Assembly: GCA_032718475.1 (NCBI GenBank)
Contig: JAUCBJ010007657.1
Coordinates: 1 to 61,471 of the forward strand
DNA from: Nemertoderma westbladi
Lineage: Eukaryota > Xenacoelomorpha > Nemertodermatida > Nemertodermatidae
DNA: 61,471 nt
Reading direction: 5' to 3'
Below are positions 1-11,165 of this stretch, piece by piece. Below the pieces are notes generated by a model. It had not been told where the DNA came from, made no database searches, and was given only the letters and a program-made list of their open reading frames with translations. The position numbers and the translations under genes are program-made. Numbering within the stretch: the stretch's first letter is position 1; every line of letters starts with the position of its first letter.

Positions 1-52
1 AGAAGACATCTGGATTTGGTGGGTTAAACTGCCAAAGGTCTGAAAGCGCGAA
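1..52. repeat. Flank of satellite, dispersed repeat fragment
   Basis: These bases precede the first satellite unit. The part reading GGTTAAACTG, two variable bases, AAAGGTCT and then AAAGCGCGAACA recurs with a few changes at about 45326-45359, far from any satellite. The satellite therefore seems to begin inside, or next to, a dispersed element. No gene is visible. Confidence 0.5.
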
Positions 53-3000
53 CACAGTTAGTTTCGGTTACAGCCCCTCTGGAAGCACACTCAGTTAGTT
101 TCGGTTACAGCCACTCTGGCAGCACATTCAGTTAGTTTCGGTTACAGCAACTCTGGCAGCACACTTAGATAGTTTCGGTTACAACCACTATGGCAGCACA
201 TTCAGTTAGTTTCGGTTTCTGCCACTCTGGCAGCATACTTAGTTAGATTCGGTTACAGCCACTCTGGCAGCACACTCAGTTAGTTTCGGTTACAGCCACT
301 CTGGCAGCACATTCAGTTAGTTTCGGTTACAGCAACTCTGGCAGCATACTTAGTTAGTTTCGGTTACAGCCACTCTGGCAGCACACTCAGTTAGTTTCGG
401 TTACAGCCACTCTGGCAGCACATTCAGTTAGTTTCGGTTACAGCAACTCTGGCAACACACTTAGTTAGTTTCGGTTACAGCCACTCTGGCAACACACTTA
501 GTTAGTTTCGGTTACAGCCACTCTGGCAGCACACTCAGTTAGTTTCGGTTACAGCCACTCTGGCAGCATATTCAGTTAGATTCGGTTACAGCCACTCTGG
601 CAGCACACTTAGATAGTTTCGTTTACAGCCACTCTGGCAGCACACTTAGTTAGTTAGTTTCGGTTACAGCTACTCTGGCAGCACACTCAGTTAGTTTCGG
701 TTACAGCCACTCTGGCAGCAAATTCAGTTAGTTTCGGTAAGAGCCACTCTGGCAGCACACTTAGTTAGTTTCGGTTACAGCCACTCTGGCAGCACACTTA
801 GTTAGTTTCGGTTACAGCCACTATGGCAGCAAACTCAGTTAGTTTCGGTTACAGCCACTCTGGCAGCACACTCAGCTAGTTTCGGTTACAGCCACTCTGG
901 CAGCATACTCAGTAAGTTTCGGTTTCAGCCCCTCTGGCATCACACTCAGTTAGTTTCGGTTACAGCAACTCTGGCAGCACACTTAGATAGTTTCGGTTAC
1001 AGCCACTATGGCAGCACATTCAGTTAGTTTCGGTTTCTGCCACTCTGGCAGCATACTTAGTTAGAATCGGTTACAGCCACTCTGGCAGCACACTCAGTTA
1101 GTTTCGGTTACAGCCACTCTGGCAGCACATTCAGTTAGTTTCGGTTACAGCAACTCTGGCAGCATACTTAGTTAGTTTCGGTTACAGCCACTCTGGTAGC
1201 ACACTCAGTTAGTTTCGGTTACAGCCAGTCTGGCAGCACATTCAGTTAGTTTCGGTTACAGCAACTCTGGCAACACACTTAGTTAGTTTCGGTTACAGCC
1301 ACTCTGTCAACACACTTAGTTAGTTTCGGTTACAGCCACTCTGGCAGCACACTTAGTTAGTTTCGGTTACAGCCACTCTGGCAGCATATTCAGTTAGTTT
1401 CGGTTACAGCCACTCTGGCAGCACACTTAGATAGTTTCGTTTACAGCCACTCTGGCAGCACACTTAGTTAGTTAGTTTCGATTACAGCTACTCTGGCAGC
1501 ACACTCAGTTAGTTTCGGTTACAGCCACTCTGGCAGCAAATTCAGTTAGTTTCGGCTAGAGCCACTCTGGCAGCACACTTAGTTAGTTTCGGTTACAGCC
1601 ACTCTGGCAGCACACTTAGTTAGTTTCGGTTACAGCCACTATGGCAGCAAACTCAGTTAGTTTCGGTTACAGCCACTCTGGCAGCACTCAGCTAGTTTCG
1701 GTTACAGCCACTCTGGCAGCATACTCAGTAAGTTTCGGTTTCAGCCCCTCTGGCAGCACACTCAGTTAGTTTCGGTTACAGTCACTCTGGCAGCACACTC
1801 AGTTAGTTTCGGTTACAGCCACTCTGGCAGCACACTCAGTTAGTTTCGGTTACAGCCACTCTGGCAGCACACTCAGTTAGTTTCGGTTACAGCCACTCTG
1901 GCAGCACACTCAGTTAGTTTCGGTTACAGCCACTCTGACAGCACACTCAGTTAGTTTCGGTTACAGCCACTCTGGCAGCATACTCAGTAAGTTTCGGTTT
2001 CAGCCCCTCTGGCAGCACACTCAGTTAGTTTCGGTTACAGTCACTCTGGCAGCACACTCAGTTAGTTTCGGTTACAGCCACTCTGGCAGCACACTCAGTT
2101 AGTTTCGGTTTCAGCCCCTCTGGCAGCACACTCAGTTAGTTTCGGTTACAGTCACTCTGGCAGCACACTCAGTTAGTTTCGGTTACAGCCACTCTGGCAG
2201 CACACTCAGTTAGTTTCGGTTACAGCCACTCTGGCAGCACACTCAGTTAGTTTCGGTTACAGTCACTCTGGCAGCACACTCAGTTAGTTTCGGTTACAGC
2301 CACTCTGGCAGCACACTCAGTTAGTTTCGGTTACAGCCACTCTGGCAGCACACTCAGTTAGTTTCGGTTACAGCCACTCTGGCAGCACACTCAGTTAGTT
2401 TCGGTTACAGCCACTCTGGCAGCACACTCAGTTAGTTTCGGTTACAGCCACTCTGACAGCATACTCAGTAAGTTTCGGTTTCAGCCCCTCTGGCAGCACA
2501 CTCAGTTAGTTTCGGTTACAGTCACTCTGGCAGCACACTCAGTTAGTTTCGGTTACAGCCACTCTGGCAGCACACTCAGTTAGTTTCGGTTACAGCCACT
2601 CTGGCAGCACACTCAGTTAGTTTCGGTTACAGCCACTCTGGCAGCACACTCAGTTAGTTTCGGTTACAGCCACTCTGGCAGCACACTCAGTTAGTTTCGG
2701 TTACAGCCACTCTGGCAGCACACTCAGTTAGTTTCGGTTACAGCCACTCTGGCAGCACACTCAGTTAGTTTCGGATACAGCCACTATGGCAGCACATTCA
2801 GTTAGTTTCGGTTTCTGCCACTCTGGCAGCATACTTAGTTAGTTTCGGTTACAGCCACTCTGGCAGCACACTCAGTTAGTTTCGGTTACAGCCACTCTGG
2901 CAGCACATTCAGTTAGTTTCGGTTACAGCAACTCTGGCAACACACTTAGTTAGTTTCGGTTACAGCCACTCTGGCAACACACTTAGTTAGTTTCGGTTAC

Positions 3001-6000
3001 AGCCACTCTGGCAGCACACTCAGTTAGTTTCGGTTACAGCCACTCTGGCAGCATATTCAGTTAGATTCGGTTACAGCCACTCTGGCAGCACACTTAGATA
3101 GTTTCGTTTACAGCCACTCTGGCAGCACACTTAGTTAGTTAGTTTCGGTTACAGCTACTCTGGCAGCACACTCAGTTAGTTTCGGTTACAGCCACTCTGG
3201 CAGCAAATTCAGTTAGTTTCGGTTAGAGCCACTCTGGCAGCACACTTAGTTAGTTTCGGTTACAGCCACTCTGGCAGCACACTTAGTTAGTTTCGGTTAC
3301 AGCCACTATGGCAGCAAACTCAGTTAGTTTCGGTTACAGCCACTCTGGCAGCACACTCAGCTAGTTTCGGTTACAGCCACTCTGGCAGCATACTCAGTAA
3401 GTTTCGGTTTCAGCCCCTCTGGCATCACACTCAGTTAGTTTCGGTTACAGCAACTCTGGCAGCACACTTAGATAGTTTCGGTTACAGCCACTATGGCAGC
3501 ACATTCAGTTAGTTTCGGTTTCTGCCACTCTGGCAGCATACTTAGTTAGAATCGGTTACAGCCACTCTGGCAGCACACTCAGTTAGTTTCGGTTACAGCC
3601 ACTCTGGCAGCACATTCAGTTAGTTTCGGTTACAGCAACTCTGGCAGCATACTTAGTTAGTTTCGGTTACAGCCACTCTGGTAGCACACTCAGTTAGTTT
3701 CGGTTACAGCCAGTCTGGCAGCACATTCAGTTAGTTTCGGTTACAGCAACTCTGGCAACACACTTAGTTAGTTTCGGTTACAGCCACTCTGTCAACACAC
3801 TTAGTTAGTTTCGGTTACAGCCACTCTGGCAGCACACTTAGTTAGTTTCGGTTACAGCCACTCTGGCAGCATATTCAGTTAGTTTCGGTTACAGCCACTC
3901 TGGCAGCACACTTAGATAGTTTCGTTTACAGCCACTCTGGCAGCACACTTAGTTAGTTAGTTTCGATTACAGCTACTCTGGCAGCACACTCAGTTAGTTT
4001 CGGTTACAGCCACTCTGGCAGCAAATTCAGTTAGTTTCGGCTAGAGCCACTCTGGCAGCACACTTAGTTAGTTTCGGTTACAGCCACTCTGGCAGCACAC
4101 TTAGTTAGTTTCGGTTACAGCCACTATGGCAGCAAACTCAGTTAGTTTCGGTTACAGCCACTCTGGCAGCACTCAGCTAGTTTCGGTTACAGCCACTCTG
4201 GCAGCATACTCAGTAAGTTTCGGTTTCAGCCCCTCTGGCAGCACACTCAGTTAGTTTCGGTTACAGTCACTCTGGCAGCACACTCAGTTAGTTTCGGTTA
4301 CAGCCACTCTGGCAGCACACTCAGTTAGTTTCGGTTACAGCCACTCTGGCAGCACACTCAGTTAGTTTCGGTTACAGCCACTCTGGCAGCACACTCAGTT
4401 AGTTTCGGTTACAGCCACTCTGACAGCACACTCAGTTAGTTTCGGTTACAGCCACTCTGGCAGCATACTCAGTAAGTTTCGGTTTCAGCCCCTCTGGCAG
4501 CACACTCAGTTAGTTTCGGTTACAGTCACTCTGGCAGCACACTCAGTTAGTTTCGGTTACAGCCACTCTGGCAGCACACTCAGTTAGTTTCGGTTTCAGC
4601 CCCTCTGGCAGCACACTCAGTTAGTTTCGGTTACAGTCACTCTGGCAGCACACTCAGTTAGTTTCGGTTACAGCCACTCTGGCAGCACACTCAGTTAGTT
4701 TCGGTTACAGCCACTCTGGCAGCACACTCAGTTAGTTTCGGTTACAGTCACTCTGGCAGCACACTCAGTTAGTTTCGGTTACAGCCACTCTGGCAGCACA
4801 CTCAGTTAGTTTCGGTTACAGCCACTCTGGCAGCACACTCAGTTAGTTTCGGTTACAGCCACTCTGGCAGCACACTCAGTTAGTTTCGGTTACAGCCACT
4901 CTGGCAGCACACTCAGTTAGTTTCGGTTACAGCCACTCTGACAGCATACTCAGTAAGTTTCGGTTTCAGCCCCTCTGGCAGCACACTCAGTTAGTTTCGG
5001 TTACAGTCACTCTGGCAGCACACTCAGTTAGTTTCGGTTACAGCCACTCTGGCAGCACACTCAGTTAGTTTCGGTTTCAGCCCCTCTGGCAGCACACTCA
5101 GTTAGTTTCGGTTACAGTCACTCTGGCAGCACACTCAGTTAGTTTCGGTTACAGCCACTCTGGCAGCACACTCAGTTAGTTTCGGTTACAGCCACTCTGG
5201 CAGCACACTCAGTTAGTTTCGGTTACAGCCACTCTGGCAGCACACTCAGTTAGTTTCGGTTACAGCCACTCTGGCAGCACACTCAGTTAGTTTCGGTTTC
5301 AGCCCCTCTGGCAGCACACTCAGTTAGTTTCGGTTACAGCCACTCTGGCAGCACACTCAGTTAGTTTCGGTTACAGCCACTCTGGCAGCACACTCAGTTA
5401 GTTTCGGTTTCAGCCCCTCTGGCAGCACACTCAGTTAGTTTCGGTTACAGCCACTCTGGCAGCACACTCAGTTAGTTTCGGTTACAGCCACTCTGGCAGC
5501 ACACTCAGTTAGTTTCGGTTACAGCCACTCTGGCAGCACACTCAGTTAGTTTCGGTTACAGCCACTCTGGCAGCACACTCAGTTAGTTTCGGTTACAGCC
5601 ACTCTGGCAGCACACTCAGTTAGTTTCGGTTACAGCCACTCTGGCAGCACACTCAGTTAGTTTCGGTTACAGCCACTCTGGCAGCACACTCAGTTAGTTT
5701 CGGTTACAGCCACTCTGGCAGCACACTCAGTTAGTTTCGGTTACAGCCACTCTGGCAGCACACTCAGTTAGTTTCGGTTTCAGCCCCTCTGGAAGCACAC
5801 TCAGTTAGTTTCGGTTACAGTCACTCTGGCAGCACACTCAGTTAGTTTCGGTTACAGCCACTCTGTCAGCACACTCAGTTAGTTTCGGTTACAGTCACTC
5901 TGGCAGCACACTCAGTTAGTTTCGGTTTCAGCCCCTCTGGAAGCACACTCAGTTAGTTTCGGTTACAGTCACTCTGGCAGCACACTCAGTTAGTTTCGGT

Positions 6001-6598
6001 TACAGCCACTCTGGCAGCACACTCAGTTAGTTTCGGTTTCAGCCCCTCTGGAAGCACACTCAGTTAGTTTCGGTTACAGTCACTCTGGCAGCACACTCAG
6101 TTAGTTTCGGTTACAGCCACTCTGTCAGCACACTCAGTTAGTTTCGGTTACAGCCACTCTGGCAGCACACTCAGTTAGTTTCGGTTTCAGCCCCTCTGGA
6201 AGCACACTCAGTTAGTTTCGGTTACAGTCACTCTGGCAGCACACTCAGTTAGTTTCGGTTACAGCCACTCTGGCAGCACACTCAGTTAGTTTCGGTTTCA
6301 GCCCCTCTGGCAGCACACTCAGTTAGTTTCGGTTACAGCCACTCTGGCAGCACACTCAGTTAGTTTCGGTTACAGCCACTCTGGCAGCACACTCAGTTAG
6401 TTTCGGTTTCAGCCCCTCTGGCAGCACACTCAGTTAGTTTCGGTTACAGCCACTCTGGCAGCACACTCAGTTAGTTTCGGTTACAGCCACTCTGGCAGCA
6501 CACTCAGTTAGTTTCGGTTACAGCCACTCTGGCAGCACACTCAGTTAGTTTCGGTTACAGCCACTCTGGCAGCACACTCAGTTAGTTTCGGTAACAGC
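53..6598. repeat. 37-bp tandem satellite array, about 177 units
   Basis: The region is an almost uninterrupted head-to-tail array of a 37-bp unit containing CACTCAGTTAGTTTCGGTTA followed by a CAGCCACTCTGGCAG-type segment. Variants recur: TTTCAGCCCCTCTGG units, CTATGG units, units with an extra TTAG, and one 2 bp shorter. 37 is not a multiple of 3 and no long frame stays open, so it is not coding. The right end is sharp, at GTTTCGGTAACAGCC near 6598. Variant order is duplicated over long distance, described in the findings. Confidence 0.97.
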
Positions 6599-7078
6599 CA
6601 GATTGCCGCTGTTTGTGCTGACTTTCTGCAGTAATATTTCACTTAGCAGATTACCCCCATGTGAAGAATACCACCAGGTTTTCACTAAAAACCCAGAAGA
6701 TACCCTTTATAAGATAGAAATTAGTACTTTAGATACCCTTTATAAGATAGAAATTAGTACTTCAAAATACTTAAAAGGGAGAAATTAAAAAATAATTACA
6801 TATTTCCTTTTACAAATTCAATAAAACTTCTAACTAAAAGTGACAACCTTGTATTCTTCACATGGCCAGTAGATTGGATCACACCTGATCCTTACCCTTG
6901 TGTTGTTTTATTGTAGCGTTTCATTAAAATTTGTAGAATTGAAGTGAAGAGTAACAGTTGAAACAAAACATTAATTACCTTTTAATTAATTCATAAATTT
7001 ATTAATTTTGATTATATATTATAATTATTTATATAATATTCCTACAAATTATTAGAATTATCATTTATCATTAATTTC
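6599..7078. other. AT-rich noncoding spacer
   Basis: This is noncoding DNA between the satellite and the piggyBac-like element. It contains a short imperfect tandem duplication of a CCCTTTATAAGATAGAAATT segment near 6700-6762. I see no gene, RNA or clear regulatory site. Confidence 0.6.
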
Positions 7079-7082
7079 TTAA

Positions 7083-8640
7083 CCCGCCGAAGACCGTTTG
7101 GTTCAGGTTACACCCAGGACCGTTAGGGTCAAATTGACCCACGGTATATATTGATAATATTATCAATCAAAATGACCAAAGGTGAGGTTTTTTATCAGTG
7201 TGGAAACTCATTTGCGACTTACAGGCAAGTTATTTAGGCTATTTACATCCGATTTGGTTTCAATAATGAGCGTAGCGAGTGACACAACGAAACGAGTGTT
7301 TCTCATTTTGTTCAGATATGAACTGTAGATAGAAATGTTGACAACTCCACCTGAACAAGCGTGTGTATCAATATGAGTTTCATAATATCAGTCACTTAAT
7401 AAGTACTCAGACTATTTACATCAAACTGGGATTGATTAACGAGTGACACAAAAACCGAGTCCACTTTAATTGAATAATTATTCGCAAACAATGAGAAAAG
7501 ATTTGAGTGGCGCTGAGTAAAGGCTAAACAACTGCGACAAATGATAATCTCTGATAGCACCTTACTATCACCCATCTGATATACATTTACATATACTTGT
7601 ATAGAAGTATTCTAGAGATAATCTTATTTGTTTCCCAAATAAATAGTGAAGTAAATATATCATAAATATGTTACTCGGGACCTAAACACTACAGGACCTA
7701 CTGCTACTGACCTAACTCAGTAACTGCCTAAAGTATACCGATTTGGACCTAGGCTGCTTTGTACATTATCCACAAAAGAGATTCTCAAAAATGTTTCCAT
7801 TTTGCCCACAACTGTTATACTGTATATTAGCCCAATTTATTAATTTATAGGCCTATAGGCTAATGACAGAATGACTACTGGTTGCCGGTAGGTGTAGGCC
7901 TAGACAGCTAGATTATATATTTACGGCTATATAGCCAGACACCAGTCCCGGTAGCTTTAGGTCCGTGGCATTAGGTCCTGGCAGCCTGTTAGCGTTAGGG
8001 CCGAGCCATTTGGTCAGTAAGTCCAGTCTGCCTCCATAACCAGGGATGTTAGTAAAGGAGCAGGTTATAGAGGCGAGTTTAAAGGAACCAAAACAATAAA
8101 CGAGAGTTAGGAATAATTTAATGTAATGTGTTACAGGACCTAAGGTATACCGGTTTGGACCTAACGCTACATTACCACTGACTAGGCCTAATTAGAAGAC
8201 GTTCCATACAGGAAATATGGTTCATGGACGATACCAGGTTTCCATATTACACACACACACACACACGCACCGACATACAAACAGACAGACATACTGTACA
8301 AACTTACGAATTGACTTTTCAATGTTGATTACGCATCGCCCTGACTTGGAAAATTGATGTGTTTACACAATTCGACTTTGCAAAACTGTTATTTATAAGT
8401 AAAACTATAATGGGTCATTTTGACCCAAACGGCCCTTGGCGTTGCCTAAATAATAAAGGTCACATTAACAAAAAAGTATTAAAGTAAAAGTTGTGACCCG
8501 GTCTGCCGGTTACATTTGGATAGAGTATGAAAAAGTAGGAGAATTCATGAGATATTGTGAACCCAATAATTATATTGAATTTGTACAGTACATGTAAACT
8601 TCATTTTGGGTCAATTTGACTCAAAACGGTCCTCGGCGGG
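7083..8640. mobile_element. Non-autonomous piggyBac-like element with TTAA target sites
   Basis: The left end reads CCCGCCGAAGACCG directly after TTAA (7079-7082). The right end is the inverse, reading CGGTCCTCGGCGGG directly before TTAA (8641-8644). TTAA duplications with ends starting CCC are the hallmark of the piggyBac superfamily. Subterminal motifs (GGGTCAAATTGACCCA near 7127 and related sequence near 8411 and 8608) repeat inside both ends. The 1,558-bp interior has only short ORFs and no transposase, so it would depend on an enzyme supplied elsewhere. A CA-type microsatellite lies near 8250. The superfamily call rests on ends and target site alone. Confidence 0.75.
8052..8100 (+). repeat. 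Dispersed ~50-bp motif, copy 1
   Basis: The copy runs from AAAGGAGCAGGTTA through a short variable middle to GGAACCAAAACAATAAA. The same pair of blocks, at about the same spacing, occurs at 8695-8746 (minus), 15551-15597 (minus) and 46102-46170 (plus). This copy lies inside the piggyBac-like element. Function unknown. Confidence 0.7.
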
Positions 8641-8694
8641 TTAATTTCATCACAGAAAACTTTATCGGAACACTTTTTATGAAACACAGTTTTG

Positions 8695-8746
8695 TTTATT
8701 GTTTTGGTTAGAAAACACCGCCGCTTTAACCTGCTCCTTCCCTTTA
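8695..8746 (-). repeat. Dispersed ~50-bp motif, copy 2
   Basis: On the minus strand this reads GGAGCAGGTTAAAG, then a variable stretch, then AACCAAAACAATAAAC. It lies just outside the right end of the piggyBac-like element, so it is not simply part of that transposon. Confidence 0.7.
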
Positions 8747-9575
8747 ATGTGTTAAATTAAATTGAAGTTTTTAAATCCCCACCCCCACTATTGTTTTTTC
8801 GATTATTTTACGCTATTAACTCCAGTTCTCATAGCTTATCTATCTATATTCGTTGTTATAACCAGAATCAGTATAAAAAATAGAGCTAAAAATCAACCGT
8901 GGGTTTTATTTTACTACATAAATAAATATCTGTGGGATAGTACCGGAATACCGGTACTGTATAATATTGGTATAAAAAACAACGACAAAAAGTCATCTAC
9001 TGTACTGTATAGACACGTAAAAAGTGAAAATAATAATTTTACGTCCAAACGAGAAAATTTACGTTCACCTAATGATATTATAAAATATGCACTTAGACTA
9101 CCGGTACCTAACGCAGAATAATAAGCAACATATAAATTTATAATAAATATATATTGCATAGCTATAGTGGCCTTAACTTTATAAAACCCCGGAATGAAAA
9201 AGTGAACTGAAAAAAAAGGAGTAGTTAGTAGGAGGTTTCGTATTAATTAATACGATTCTATGGCAAAGTTACGGTAAATCTTGTCAATAAAATCTTATAA
9301 TAAAAGTTTATTTCTGTAAAAAAAAAGGTATTAATTAATAATGCGATATAATGTTATAGAAAACAAAAAATCTTAAAGCAATTTAAAATATTTTATTTGG
9401 CGAAAAGATCGACTTTTTTCGGGTTGAATAAAATTATAATAAGTTGGTGGTATCTATAGCGACTCTGCCGGCGAAGGGAGTGAATGTGAAGGGCAACCCG
9501 ATAGAAAACACGTCAAACTAAAACAATAATTTATCTAACCCGTCCATATGGTAGTCCTAGTCCTATAAAGTAAGT
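8747..9575. other. AT-rich noncoding region downstream of the CARD/Death gene
   Basis: This is mostly A/T-rich DNA with scattered CCGGTACC-type palindromes. An open frame at 8762-9121 has no recognisable domain and biased composition, so I do not call it a gene. The gene at 9576-11165 ends here on the minus strand, and an AATAAA overlaps its stop codon. Confidence 0.5.
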
Positions 9576-11165
9576 TTATTTCCTTCGTCTTATCCACAAA
9601 ACTATAAGACTTGTAACAGCGATGGCAATGCCGACTCGTAGCATTACAGAGGTGGATGATAGCCGAGACGGACTGTCGTGGGAGCTTTCGGGATTGTTTA
9701 TAATCTCACTTCCGGCCTCTTTCAGTGCGGCTATGGTCTCCGTTTCGTTCCCCACTACCCGCCTGGAAGATTTAGCCGTTGTGGGGCGAGGCATAGACTG
9801 AGGGACTGGCGGTTCCGTTAGAGTTTCTTTGAATGAATCTCCCGGAAACGAAATGTCAGAATCTGTAGTCGACATCTGAAGGCTACCGTAACTAGTAGAT
9901 AAAGAGTCATCGACAATATCCGGCGTAATACCGGAAGGGGTAGTAAACGTTGGGTTAACATTAGGGGTAGTAAACGTTGGGTTAACATTAGGGGTTCTAA
10001 ACGTTGGGTTAACATTAGGGGTAGTAAACGTTGGGTTAACATTAGGGGTACTAAACGTTGGGTTAACATTAGGGGTACTAAACGTTGGGTTAACATTAGG
10101 GGTACGAAACGTTGGGTTAACATTAGGGGTACTAAACGTTGGGTTAACATTAGGGGTACTAAACGTTGGGATAACATTAGGGGTAGTAAACGTTTGGGTA
10201 TTTAATATTGGCACAGAGGATGGAGTGTTGTAGATGCTTTCATTGAAAGTTCCATCACGAGATTCGGAGAGATCATTAAGAGCTGCAGTGTTGGAAGGGG
10301 TGGGAGGTTCTATAGGGAGTTTAGTTGCGTCCATAACTCTTTCACAAACATCACGTCGCTCACCAATAAACGCTCTCAGATAGCGGTTGAGTTGCGTAAC
10401 AGTAGTGCGCCTTCCCATCAAGGTATCGTAGAGTTTCAAGGAGGGACTCTCTTTGCTAATACGTTGTGCGTTCTCTAAGGAGCTGATGTCGTATTGAGAT
10501 AATCCCATGGCCGTTGCGAGATCCCGCCAATCCATGGTACCGGGATTATCTAGAGCGCGCAGAGCATCGCGTAATACTGTCCCGGTGACATCGCCCAGCC
10601 AGGATTCGGCTGAGAGTAGCCGTGGCACCGCGTTTCCACCAGCATCACCAGCGTCTACAAGGAAACTATATGCTGAATCATCTAAACTGTCGGTGGTGGA
10701 CAGACTCCTGGTATTAGTAAATTGTTCAATGTTAGAAGAAGATACGCTAGTGGGGCTCGGAGGGGGAACCTCTGTACTCATTGGGTCTAGATTCCGATTC
10801 CTGTATTCAGTATATTTTTGTTTCACCAACTCCTTTTCCTCTCTGTTAGACCCCCTACCGCTACGATTACAATGCTCGTACGTGTCGCGTAATGCGTCAG
10901 CGAGAACCGGCATGGATATTTGTGGGGATTCGAGAGCGATTATTAATGATTCGAAGGGTTTGTCGGTATTTTCCGGTCTCGATTGGAGTTGTTTCAGTAG
11001 GAGAGACATGCCGCTTGAGTTACCATCGTTTATCAATTTAGCGGAGATTTTCTCGACCATGGATGGAGTTAGGATGTGTAAGAGTTTGTCTCTCAGAGTT
11101 TCGCAGTCTACTACAAGAAGTTCTGTGGTGAAATTATTGATTATAATTCGTTTTAATTCCTCCAT
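9576..11165 (-). CDS. CARD and Death-domain tail-anchored adaptor, MAVS-like
   Basis: The predicted protein has 529 residues and starts at the ATG at 11163-11165. The frame is open 12 codons further up, but that stretch has no ATG and ends in a good splice acceptor (GGTTATGCAG) just before the ATG, so an upstream noncoding exon is likely. Residues 1-95 look like a CARD, helical with the LLKQLQSR and FESLIIALES pattern. Residues about 195-280 match a Death domain, with DWRDLATAMGLS and later FIGERRDVCERVMD. Residues 327-409 are about nine copies of a nine-residue repeat built on TPNVNPTF. Residues 508-525 are a hydrophobic membrane segment followed by RRRK. CARD, a long Pro/Ser/Thr linker and a C-terminal anchor is the layout of MAVS, which relays RIG-I-like receptor signals on the mitochondrial surface; the extra Death domain is unlike vertebrate MAVS. 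I see no clear TRAF6 or pLxIS motif. Any CARD or Death adaptor on another membrane is possible. The gene appears intact. Confidence 0.8.
   Translation of the reverse strand: MEELKRIIINNFTTELLVVDCETLRDKLLHILTPSMVEKISAKLINDGNSSGMSLLLKQLQSRPENTDKPFESLIIALESPQISMPVLADALRDTYEHCNRSGRGSNREEKELVKQKYTEYRNRNLDPMSTEVPPPSPTSVSSSNIEQFTNTRSLSTTDSLDDSAYSFLVDAGDAGGNAVPRLLSAESWLGDVTGTVLRDALRALDNPGTMDWRDLATAMGLSQYDISSLENAQRISKESPSLKLYDTLMGRRTTVTQLNRYLRAFIGERRDVCERVMDATKLPIEPPTPSNTAALNDLSESRDGTFNESIYNTPSSVPILNTQTFTTPNVIPTFSTPNVNPTFSTPNVNPTFRTPNVNPTFSTPNVNPTFSTPNVNPTFTTPNVNPTFRTPNVNPTFTTPNVNPTFTTPSGITPDIVDDSLSTSYGSLQMSTTDSDISFPGDSFKETLTEPPVPQSMPRPTTAKSSRRVVGNETETIAALKEAGSEIINNPESSHDSPSRLSSTSVMLRVGIAIAVTSLIVLWIRRRK
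9937..10195 (-). repeat. 27-bp coding minisatellite in the CARD/Death gene
   Basis: Between nine and ten tandem copies of a 27-bp unit, containing GTTGGGTTAACATTAGGGGT on the plus strand, encode the nine-residue repeats of the linker. The unit keeps frame. Copies differ mainly in one codon (Ser, Thr or Arg after Phe). Copy number is likely to vary between alleles. Confidence 0.95.

Noticed and set aside
53-6598. CRISPR-like regular repeats
   Set aside because: Units are directly tandem with no unique spacers and no cas genes; the whole window is animal-like. It is a satellite.
8762-9121. 119-residue plus-strand ORF
   Set aside because: Low-complexity, AT-driven composition, no domain and no splice or promoter support.
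9818-10177. 119-residue ORF of LTQRLVPLM-type repeats
   Set aside because: It is the 27-bp coding repeat read in another frame.
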